Origin: Forsythia viridissima
Lineage: Eukaryota > Streptophyta > Magnoliopsida > Lamiales > Oleaceae
Direction of reading: 5' to 3'
NCBI GenBank assembly: GCA_030279155.1
Contig: CM059043.1
Location: forward strand, 3,534,001 to 3,598,000
Length of the DNA stretch: 64,000 bases
This document shows positions 1 to 9,935 of this stretch, one piece after another. A program made the translations under genes and the position numbers. The notes under the pieces were generated by a model. That model was not told the DNA's origin, searched no databases, and saw only the letters and a program-made list of their open reading frames with translations. Numbering within the stretch: the first letter of the stretch is position 1; each line of letters opens with the position of its first letter.

Positions 1-130
1 ATCACAATGGACGAAAATGACGTTTTGCGCAAGAAATGATGTAAGTGAGGATGAAAATGCCAAAATTTCAAAGGTAGAGACGATTTGCACAATGACTTCA
101 AAAGGTATGGAAGTTTTGTGCTAATTACCC
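1..130. mobile_element. Terminal part of a MULE-like MITE, cut by the window edge
   Basis: The segment ends in GTGCTAATTACCC and contains GACGATTTGCACAATGA. Its reverse complement matches the start of another element at 19110, which opens GGGTAATTAGCACA and then carries CATTGTGCAAAGCGTC. The shared long terminal sequence marks this as one arm of a terminal-inverted-repeat element. The other arm lies outside the window, so size and target duplication cannot be seen. The MULE label rests only on the long-arm style. Confidence 0.5.
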
Positions 131-1443
131 TTACAAAAATATAACATTTACTTAAAAGAAATTGAATTGGATACTACATAACATAATTTTCCATAATATT
201 TCAGTAACATAATATAATATGCAATAAAAGTCAACCGTTTTCGTCTTAAGATTGTTGGTAAAATTAGTGCATTATTTATATTCTGACAATTTGATCACAT
301 GCATGCTTTTGCGAACAAAATGATAACTCACCGAAATATTGAGAAATGAAGAATTAGATTTGGTAGAAGCAAGAGTTTGACTTTCTTTCCTTAAGACGAA
401 ATTGCCTCGAACAGGTACTTACGATTTTTCGGCACACGTCTCCCAATATACAATTATCACTTCAAATTACGAGAACAACGAACCGAATAGTTATTTGTTC
501 TCTCTTTAAATGAAAACCGAATTTGAACTTCATGTATATATTATTTCTATACTAAAATGATTTGTGCAAAAGTGTAGAGACATTTGGTTGAAAGTGAAGT
601 GATTTAATTTGCAATCATAAGAGATCTATTTACATAAAAAGATACGTCCAAAAGACATGTCTTGTTGAAAAGTACATGTCCAAAAATATGTTTCAAAAAT
701 GAAAAGATGTAGCTGTTTGAAAATAATATATTCAAAAAGATACGACTTTTTAATAAAACATATTCTTAAATATTCTACAATATTTTAATCTATTTTCCAA
801 CAATATCGTATATATAAACGATTTACTTTGGAACTTAATTTATGATTCACCTGAAATTGATTCGAACAACTACATATATCATGTTAATCTACTCGCGTAA
901 TAAAACACATATGACCTTATAATTTCCATGCTCAACTAACGAGTCTTGCTTAAATAATTGATCAAAGTTAGTCAAAACCAACATCTTTCCAACCAATTTC
1001 CAACATATATCAGGAGAAATTTTTTGAGGGAAATTCATCATAGAAACAAAATTAATAGTAATACTATGTTTTTCTACTCCAATTAATTGATCGTCTAACC
1101 GTTGCTACTCATTTGTGCGAGCGCAAGAAAAACAATATGATCCCAAAAATCATCACAGATAAAGAAAACTACCAATGGAAACTTGATAAGATTTATTCCA
1201 TCCACAAATTCATATTCTAAGAAAATCATGACATATTTTAGCTGTACTCCCGGGAAAACAAAATGACGGAAAAACCATAGCCTCATGTCATTGAACATAC
1301 ATTCATTCTACATGACATGTTTGTAATTCATTAATTATTAGCAAATAAAAGAGTAGATATGTCGAGAACAAAAACCAATCTTGAAAACATGTGCTTAAAA
1401 AATGAGTTCCCATGTGGACACTCGTTCAATGGAATCCATCTTC
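131..1443. other. Intergenic, 3' flank of the COX7a-like gene
   Basis: AT-rich sequence with no convincing coding region. The part next to 1443 is probably the 3'UTR of the minus-strand COX7a-like gene. Short open frames here (for example 1095-1298) have no recognisable domain. Confidence 0.5.
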
Positions 1444-1736
1444 TTATTCCTTCATCCCAATCCCATGAGACATGTTATAGATCCCTCTCCCCTGGACCAC
1501 ATTCATCAAGAACAAAAAGTGTCAAACTCGACCATGAATGAAAATGGCCATAAAGATTAGAAAAGTAAAAAGGAACTCACAATTAGAAATAGCGAACCAC
1601 CAGCCAGAGCCAGAGAAATCACAACTGAGGTGATCTTATCATATGGTCCTTTCAAATATGTATGTTTATGAATGCTCTGAAATAACTTTTGCTTCTCAGA
1701 GAGAACTTCTCTTGGCCTAAAGGGTGCTTTAGACAT
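1444..1736 (-). CDS. Cytochrome c oxidase subunit VIIa-like protein, 67 aa, two coding exons
   Basis: Small inner-mitochondrial-membrane subunit of the plant COX7a-like family (the Arabidopsis At4g21105 type), an accessory subunit of respiratory complex IV. Coding exon 1 is 1581-1736 (52 codons, ATG at 1736-1734). It ends in ATT followed by donor GTGAGT. Coding exon 2 is 1444-1491 (15 codons plus TAA), preceded by acceptor CCAG. The intron is phase 0. The N-terminus MSKAPFRPRE, the motif HKHTYLKGPYDKITSV and the C-terminus GRGIYNMSHGIGMKE are the family hallmarks; from memory the family usually ends in GKKE. One hydrophobic segment covers residues ~37-53. There is no cleavable presequence, as is usual for this family. 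An AG directly before the ATG (…GCAG|G ATG) suggests a 5'UTR intron. No frameshift or stop is present, so the gene looks functional. Confidence 0.88.
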
Positions 1737-3209
1737 CCTGCATTATTTGATTATTTTATAACATTCTGTATCAATAAATTTGTGAAAAATCTAGAATCCA
1801 AAACTTCTTCATCACACACGTCATGCATGCAATTTAAACACACATGTCTTAATGTATCTAAACAAATTATACTCCCTGAAAATAAACAACCAACAAACCA
1901 GGTGAGTATATTTTCAACATATCACGACATGCGCTCAGGTGAGGGGTTTGGTCTGTTGGTGACTATGAAGGAACACCTATTGTACTCTTCCATAACAAGG
2001 TATACAAACACACAACTAATATCCGATATCAACAGGCGATAACTCAATGTTGGAACATATCTCATCTCAAACAGATCCACTGCGGCAGCACAAATATCTA
2101 GCAAGCAAAGTAATCTTTAATATCAAGCTGAGTTTTTCTAGACGAAGTGGTTGCTTTAAGTAATGACTCCCCTTATCAAGTTAGCTTTCTGGGTGAACAC
2201 TAAATTATTCTCATTTGGGGTAAAAAGCAAAGGATTTTCTATTGCCAAGTTAAATTTGAAATGTGATATGAATGAAGTATATGCTTTTCAGCCAGTGCAT
2301 GAAACTTCCTATATAAAAAACACAAAAGAAAGAAAAATGGAAAAAGAACTTCAAAAAGGGAGAAAAAACAAATCTCTCTCATCTACCCCGTAAAGAACAA
2401 AATTTAGAAATGTCTCGAATACGATTAAACACCAAAAAGGATAAAAAGAGAACAATGCAAAAAGCTTCTTGAAGTACTACCTTACTCGCCCTTGTTAATT
2501 TTCCGCATATTTTCACTATAAATTATTACGTCATACATTCTCACTGGCATGGGCGGATTTAAAGGGCGGCAACATTGGGCTATGTGCTTCCCAAACACAT
2601 AACAAGAAAAACCTAAAAATAAATAAAAAATAAATTTTATAAACAGGGCATGCAAAAACAAATAGTAACCCAACACAAGATGAGGTAGTCTAATTGATTT
2701 AATGATTTCTTTCAATTTTTAAGTATAATACCCAAAACCCATTGTCGAAATTGTAAGCCATCACAAGACGAGGTAGTTTAGTGCTTTTAAATAAAAATAA
2801 TAATTATATATTGTCGAAATTTGCTTTAAATTTTTTTAATACTAGCCCCCCTTGGTTGAATCCTTGCTCCGCCCCTGCTTACTGTTGTTGTTCTATTCTA
2901 ATTGAAATTCGGTGTCCAGACACAGCCTTAAATCAACAGTTCATTATGAGGTTCGGTGCACAATACTTAAAAACTACACATTCTCATCTACACACAGCCG
3001 TCATCATATAAGACCAAACCATCATCCACAAAAGCTCAGATTTGGTCTCAATAATCCAAATCCTGGATTTGAAATTCAACAATCCTCGACATGCAAATAG
3101 TAAACCTTCCAGATGCTATAAAATTCAGATGAAAATGAAAACAAACATTTACAATAATACATGTACGCATATGCACAATAACATACATAATTACATAATC
3201 AGGAGAAAG

Positions 3210-3241
<32 letters not shown>

Positions 3242-3419
3242 CATATGATCTAACAGCACAGAAAATACAGATAAAAAACATTTAAAGTCCATTGACAAGA
3301 AACAAACCCTAGATATAAGAAATTGACACTAATATAAACAAAAAATAAAAATAATAAAATAAAAATCAGGATTCGAGAGAGAAAAAAAAACTTACCTGAT
3401 TGAGTGAGAGTAAAAAACA

Positions 3420-3451
<32 letters not shown>

Positions 3452-3650
3452 GCCGTAACAGTAGACGATTAAGGAGTGCGAGAAATGAATAAAGACAGTA
3501 TTGAGATTTGGGAAGGAGAAGAAATCAAAAGGGCCAGAAGAATTCAGAGTTTCGAATACGATCCCGTGATTTGTGTCGGGTTTTTTGTTATGGATAAACA
3601 AGTGGGCTGGCCTGCGAAAGCCTGAGAAAGTGGCCCCGGTGTGGAGCAAG
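1737..3650 (-). other. 5'UTR exon and 1.66-kb leader intron of the COX7a-like gene
   Basis: On the minus strand a strong donor, CAG|GTAAGT, lies at the 3398/3395 boundary. A good acceptor, AATGCAG|G, sits one base before the ATG at 1736. I infer a leader exon of roughly 3396-3650 spliced over an intron of 1738-3395. The leader is rich in CT on the transcript strand because of a GA run at 3423-3451. The intron holds an A-run plus (CA)n at about 3209-3243 and no recognisable coding exon. Further leader exons cannot be excluded. No clear TATA box is visible before the MULE-like element that begins at 3686. Confidence 0.6.
3423..3451. repeat. (GA)n microsatellite in the COX7a-like leader
   Basis: About 14 uninterrupted GA units, read as CT in the minus-strand transcript. 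CT-rich leaders are common in plant housekeeping genes. Confidence 0.9.
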
Positions 3651-3685
3651 AATGCGAAATTGACATAAACAACATTAAATTAAAT

Positions 3686-5191
3686 GGTTAATTACACTAA
3701 TCGTTAAAGGGTTAATTACACTAATCGTCCCCAATCTTTCAGGTTTGTAACGATTTCATTTTCATTATTTTTTTAGCAGATATTATCCCTATTCTTCTAT
3801 TTATACTAACGGATGGTCCCCAAATCAATATTTTTCACTATTCTGACAATTCTTAGACAATTTTGCCCCATTGACTTAAATAAATTAAAATGATAGGAAA
3901 AAAATACAACGAAAACATTGCAATTGTGCCTTAACCTTTTCAAAAGTGCAAATAAATTCTAAACATTTTCCAAAAAAAAAAAAAAAAAAAAACCAAATCC
4001 CACTTCATCTTCCCCAAACCCATCCCCACCCCCTATTGAAATTATTATGAAAATGGAAAAAGCAAACAAAACAAGAACCCAGGGAAAAAATTAATACATA
4101 GAGCAAAAAGAGAGAGCTTCCACAAACCTTGACATGGCGAAAAACGAGTTTGACAAAAAAGGAAGACTAACATGCAAAGGAGGCGTGCTGTGTTGCCGAC
4201 GAGCATTTTCTACGGATTCCGTCAAGTAATGAAAATTGAATCATACGGATCAATGCAATTCACAATTCAATATCTGCCAACAACTAATTAGAGGAAGCCA
4301 CATTAACGCAGCTTCACCAATCACAAATAAAAACAGAGAGAATTGATTTATCAAATTTAGGGCTTTTTAGAAATTGCAGGGCTGTAATCTACAGAACCGT
4401 AAGGCGTAAGCCGCACAGTTTTTCCATTATCAAGCCAAGTGGAATAAATAGTTGACCAGCTCCTGAACGACTTCTTTGGTGGGTCATGAGCGAAAACGTA
4501 GTAGACATAGCCGTTGTTAATCACGGAACGGTCATGAAAAAGGCTTTCAGTGGGTGTTTGAATTAGCTCATGTTTAGAAATCTGGGGTCGATTCAAGTAA
4601 ATTCGAGGTGATCCAGTTCTTTCTGAAACGTAGATGATAGTCTCGTCTTCATCGAAAAACTGCCTGTTAAAATTGATGGAGATACCATTGGTGAGGCAAT
4701 GTTCATTGTAGTCCCAATTGTCGTGAAAGTTGGCGGGAAGCTTGGCAGAGAAAATATCGAAGTCGTAATCAGCCCTGTCGACAGTGGTGAAGACGATAGT
4801 TCCAGTAGGTTCCATTTTCGCGGCGAGAAGTAGGGTTTGTAGAAAGAGAGAGAGAGAGATGGGACAGGGGTGGGTGGGTTGGAAAAAAATGATTCTTTTT
4901 GTGGAAGAACACCTATCTGTATAAAATAAAATAGTTTAGGATTTATTTGTATTTTTGAAAAGATTAAGGGCATAATTGCAATGTTTTGATTGTATTTTCT
5001 TTTTCTATCATTTAATTTATCTAAGTCAATGGACAAAATTGTCAAAGAATTGTCAAAATAGTGAAAAATAGTTATTTGGGGATCATCTGTGAGAATAAAT
5101 GGAAGAATGGAGATGATATCTGCTAAAAAAAGAATGGGGATGAAATCGTTACAAACTTGAAAGAATGATGACCATTAGTGTAATTAACCCT
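3686..5191. mobile_element. Pack-MULE-like element with ~260-bp inverted arms
   Basis: The left arm (about 3709-3970) and the reverse complement of the right arm (about 4930-5190) match over their length. Both start GGGTTAATTACACTAAT and continue with CTTTCA[A/G]GTTTGTAACGATTTCAT, TTTTTAGCAGATAT and TTTTCACTATT[C/T]TGACAATTCTT. The left tip is duplicated: GGTTAATTACACTAATCG occurs at 3686 and again at 3710. Flanks TAAATTAAAT (3676-3685) and TAACTTAAAT (5191-5200) differ by one base and could be an imperfect 9-10-bp target duplication, but they are AT-rich. Between the arms is a host-gene fragment instead of a transposase, as in Pack-MULEs. No mudrA-like gene is seen. The superfamily is inferred from arm length and cargo. 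Confidence 0.72.
4357..4815 (-). pseudogene. Truncated TolB/DPP6-N-like (WD40-like beta-propeller) gene fragment, 152 codons
   Basis: The frame opens MEPTGTIVFTTVDRADYDFD and contains RTGSPRIYL and LTPYGSVDYSPAIS. These match, as I recognise it, the N-terminus of the large plant TolB-like beta-propeller proteins (Arabidopsis At1g21670/At1g21680 type), which are several hundred residues long. Only about the first 150 residues are here; after SPAIS the reading continues KKP and stops. The fragment lies entirely between the inverted arms of the 3686-5191 element. This indicates capture of the 5' end of a cellular gene. No stop interrupts the retained part, so capture is recent or the part is constrained. 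A complete parental copy should exist elsewhere in the genome. Sequence 3990-4350 is probably more cargo but I do not recognise it. Confidence 0.75.
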
Positions 5192-5596
5192 AACTTAAAT
5201 CATTTAATGACTCGTAATGTATTTTTAATTTTTGGCATCTCTTTCGTGAGACTCAGTTTTGAAAAGGAGGAATGATGCATGTTACACATTCGGTTCATGA
5301 TAAGTTTGTGTGTTCGTCACCGAAAATAGATGCCATAGGTAGATGTCCTCATGTCACATAGATGCTTCTCATGATTCCCAAATGCAAGACTGGTTTTGAC
5401 ATTTTTGGGCCCTGAGGCGAAGTCTAAAAATTAGGACCCTCCAATGGACCCGCAAATTGCATTATGCATTCAAAATCCACAAGGTTGTTACGGAACTAAT
5501 TGCAAACTTAAACTCGAAAAAAAATGACAAATAAATTATATTATACAAAAAATTTATATTATAATCAAATAACAAGACCGAAAATATTCCAAACAA

Positions 5597-7947
5597 TCAC
5601 TTAAATACAATTCGTCTGGCAATTTTAGAAGCAAAAATATTAATCAAATTTGAGTAATCCTATTGTTCAATCATTTCTTTGTCAAATGATAACATAACCA
5701 ATCCATTCAATCTTTCTTGTGACATATTTGATCAGAGATAAACCTTGATCACTTCAACTTGGAAAAACTTATTTCTGCAGATGCAACTGTAACTGGTATG
5801 GTTATCAAAATTTTGTAAGCAGTATAGGCATTTGGGAAACAACCATCCAATGTCTTCAAATAGTGTAGCACATTAATTGCTTTATTTGTTTCACTTGGTA
5901 AATAGCTCTTCAAGACTGTCAATTTTGCATATAAATCATCTCTATTAATATCCGAACATCCATTAAGTTTCAAATATTGCTCAAGATTCTTACAAGACTT
6001 CAACAAACTGACATAAGATGCACGATATAACCTCTCCAAACTAAACAAAAATCCAAATGTCTCTTCAGGTAGTTTAAATTGTTCAAATCGTGTCTGAAGC
6101 GAAAATCGAGCTTGATCAACGATGAAAATGAAGTAATCGTCTCTAAAATATTCTTCAACCGATTGATTTACCTCAACACTGCCACTTTCATCAAACTGCT
6201 TATTTCTTCGAATGACGCATTTTTTCCAAAATAGAGCTTCAATTTCCATTTCACTTGCCTTTGTTTTCACTTCATCCATGGCAATAGCAAACTTATTTTC
6301 TCTATAATCGTCGAGAAATGTAACAAGTCCTTGTAAGAGGTTGATAGCACCATCCACATCCATGTTTTTGGCTTGAAGAAATTTACTTACAGTATTCTGT
6401 ACCAAATTACCAGCCAAGCAAGAACTCAAAATTTTCATGTTCATATGTCGCTAAGGACTCAGCTTCACTCTTCATTTTAGGATCTACTTTCCCAACGTGT
6501 TTGTGACAATGGCTTCACTGTCAGACCCTCTACCTTATCTTTGAAAATTTTTCATTGCTTATGAGAAGAATCGAACAATGTGTAGATCCGTTGTATCACT
6601 CCAAAGAAGGACATTACTTTAGGACAAAAATTCACCATATCACATAATGCTAGATTAAGACTATGACAACTACATGGAGTATAAAAAGCTCTGGGATTAA
6701 TTTCAAGCAATCTTCTTTGTACACATTTGTGCCTCTTGCTTATGTTAGTTCCGTTGTCATACCCTTGCCTTCTAATATCATCAATATCAAGCTCAAGATT
6801 GGTTAAAACATTTTGAAGCTCAAGATAAAGTCCAAGTCATGATGTATCATCTACCTTCAAAAACTCAAGCCAATATTCTTCTATTGTCGGTGAATTTGCC
6901 AAATCATCCACACATTGTATGACTAACGACATTTGCTCCTCGTGACTCGCATCTGGAGTACAATCAAGTATGACTGAGAAATATTTTGCATGTCTAACTT
7001 TTTTCAGAATTGAACTTCTTATCTCTCATGCCAACATCTATATCAATTCATTTTGAATTGATATATCTAGATATATATAATGAATTTCATGTGCTTTAGC
7101 ACACTAAATGTGCTCTTGCATTACTGAATCAAACTCAGCAACAATTTCTATCATTTGCAAAAAGAGACAATTGTTCTCAACATAAAGTTGTTCATTATCT
7201 CCTCGAAATGCCAAGCTGTTTTTGGTGAGTCTTTTCACAATAGCATTTATCCTCATTAACACTTCTCTCTAATGTTATCTTTCTTCAACGATCACCAATT
7301 GCACACTTCTATCAATTGTATTTTTTGTTTGAAGTCTGTTTTCCAAATCAATCCAACTAGTCATGCAACGTATATACTCTTCATTCCCTTCATGACTTTT
7401 AACAGACTGCTGCTGATTATACCAATCTTTGTTTCTATCATTACCCAATTGGCATATCTTATTCACTTATTTGATGTTTTAAACAACTTGCAGCAAAAGA
7501 AAAATATCTTATCCAAAGATACTGAATATACTAACTATCTGTTATCAATTGTCTGTCCATTTGGTAGTAATCGGATATATTGTGAACAATCAAAATGCCT
7601 ATGTGCACCATCTTTGGAAAATAAGATGCCATCGACTCTTGTTGGACCCATTTCAACTAAATAATCCCTCATTTTTTTATAAATATTTTTTCAATTCTCG
7701 GGATCTTCGAAATTAAAAGAAAAGCCACACTCTTCATTTAAATTAATACGCTGAACATCATCTTCAACATTCTCAGTTGGTACTTTGACATTCTGTTGTT
7801 CCTCAATCACAAAAATTTTCACTGTTTCTTCACTCTTTTTTTTCGATTAAAATACTTATACATATCTTTTGCTTGACTTTGAATAAAAGCCATTTCATTT
7901 TCTTTTCTTTTTCTTTTTTGAGTTCTAGACTCATATTTAGGAGGCAT
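5597..7947 (-). pseudogene. hAT transposase, zinc-finger MYM-type-1-like (TTF-type), inactivated
   Basis: The start MPPKYESRTQKRKRKENEMA at 7947 is the typical N-terminus of plant 'zinc finger MYM-type protein 1-like' hAT transposases. The middle part includes MGPTRVDGILFSKDGAHRHF, then FCCKLFK of the TTF-type zinc-finger region, interrupted by an in-frame TAG in DNR*LVYS near 7556. The C-terminal block 5749-6444 contains LKSYLPSETNKAINVLHYLK and ITIPVTVASAEISFSKLK, the hAT dimerisation region. A tail frame with SQERLNGL and ASKIARRIVFK ends at 5597 after one more frameshift and stop. Several frame changes lie between these blocks. The DDE catalytic stretch is not readable in one frame, so the gene is dead. 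Confidence 0.85.
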
Positions 7948-9203
7948 GACTAGCCTAATAATAATAATAAAACATTTCAATAATCTCACAATTAATGCCG
8001 ACAATCATTTAAGCTGACAATGCTACAACCATTTAAGGCGGAAAGGCTTCAACTATTTCTAATAAGTCAATAAATAAGTGAGGAATAGCCATTGCTTACT
8101 TGAGAGTGAGACTTGAGCGGCAATCTTGAAATGACAAAATGTGAAAAATCAACTTCTTCTTCTTCTTGGAGGTTTTAAACCTAAAATTGAGTCAAATTTT
8201 GAGATGAAATCAACTTCAATCATAATTCATAATATTCACAACACAAATACACAAGCATATTCACAAGTTATAAATTGATCCAATAAATTGACTTCAATCA
8301 CAATTCATAATATTCACTATACAGTCATATTCACAATTCATAAATTGACCCAATAAATTGATTTCAATTACAATTTATAATATTTTAAAATTTGCAATTG
8401 ACTCAACGCAAAAATTGACCCAATAACTCACAATATTCAAAATTTCAAGATTCAATAAAGTCATTAACCATTAACAAAGATTAAGAAAAACTAAAAAAAA
8501 AACATAGAATGTGCAGTACGTTACTTGACCGAGACCGAGACGGGGAGAAAGAGACGATCGACGGATGGAGATAGGATTCTTTTGGTTTTTGGGCCTTCTG
8601 GGTTGTGGCGAGCCAAGATTCAAGACGATGCAGTCGACTACTTCTTTTTTCTCCTTTGTGTGTGAGAAAGAATTGAGACGTCTGTTGAATGCGAAATGAA
8701 CGGGAGAGGGAGAGCAGACTGCAAAGATGGATAATAACTTAATAATAATCCATGAATGGGCTTCAAATTCAATTGTTGTTGGGCTGGGGTGCTGTGGGTT
8801 TCAAATTATTATTATTGTTATTTTGTTTAAAATATTTACTTTGATTTTTGGCCAATACCTGGTAAAGCTGTTGTAACGACCCGAAAATTCGTGTTTTTAT
8901 TTTAATATGAAAAAGGAAATGAAGCAAGGAATTTAGTTGAATTATTCCGATATTTTCCTCCAAAGGTCTTAGCACTTAGATTTTATTTTAAATCCGAATA
9001 TTAAAAAAGGGATAAAAATTGGATTTAATACTTTATAAAAGGGCTAAGATGAATTTATTAAAGATTTATGGGCTTTTGTTAAGGCTTGTTTGGTTAAAAA
9101 GTGAAAATGATAAGGAAATGCCCAAAAAGAGGAAAATCAAAGTTTTGGGCTTTTTGATTTAAAGTTAACTAGCCAACTTTGGAGCCATTGTATAATTTAT
9201 GTA

Positions 9204-9690
9204 TTGATCGGAATTTCACGAAACTTATGTTGTTGCGAAGTACACAACAAGACCTTCGAAATGGTACCAAATATGCATAGTTTCGACTATGAAAACAGCC
9301 TCGAAAAAGTTTGTCAAAAACGTTCCAAGATGTCAAAAATCTGGGAATCAGCCAAAAATTCCAGCAAAACTGTGTTCGGGCAGCCATCTTTAGAGTGATG
9401 TTTTAACCTCTGTGGTGGTCCATTTCCTACGATTCAAAGTGCGTTGTGAAGTACACAACGAGAGCTTCGAAATGGTACCAAATACACCTATGATCGACTC
9501 CGGAATCAGCCCCGAATATTTTTGTCAAAAACCTTCCAGGGAAATGGAAATCTGAAATTCCCAGAAATTGGGTTACGAGCAGCCATTTTTGAGACGATGC
9601 TGTGATCACTGTGATGATCCGTTTTCTACGATTCAAAATTCATTGTGAAGATCCCCGTAAGGTCTTCGAGATGGTATAAGTAACGTCGAA
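9204..9690. repeat. ~220-bp tandem repeat inside the solo LTR, 2-3 degenerate units
   Basis: Three related blocks follow each other with a spacing of roughly 210-220 bp. Each carries GA[A/G]GT or GAAGAT near its start, [A/G]CTTCGA[A/G]ATGGTA, GTCAAAAAC.TTCCA and a CAGCCAT[C/T]TTT segment followed by TACGATTCAAA. The third unit is partial. Such arrays upstream of the TATA box are known in plant LTR U3 regions and may act as enhancers. Confidence 0.7.
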
Positions 9691-9927
9691 AGATGAGCAC
9701 GTTTCGACCTTCAAAAATCGACTCAAAAACGGGTCCAGAAATCTGCCTAAAATGGGAATTTAGCATCTTTTACCCTATAGGCTACCCCTAATGTCTTATT
9801 AAATGTGAGTAGTTGGGGAAAACGAATTTATGAGGTTTCTGCTGGTGTATCTTCAGAAAATCTCCCCAACTTTACATGTGTCACCATGGGGATGGATGTA
9901 ATCATTGGCAAAGATGCCTTTTGCTCC

Positions 9928-9935
9928 TATAAATA
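9928..9935 (+). promoter_or_regulatory. LTR TATA box
   Basis: TATAAATA followed by a C-rich leader, in the expected place for the R/U3 boundary of the LTR. Confidence 0.5.

Noticed and set aside
3392..3649. Minus-strand frame of 85 codons
   Set aside because: It lacks an ATG at its start, its end overlaps the splice donor, and the CT-run makes the Ser-Leu repeat. Better read as the untranslated leader exon.
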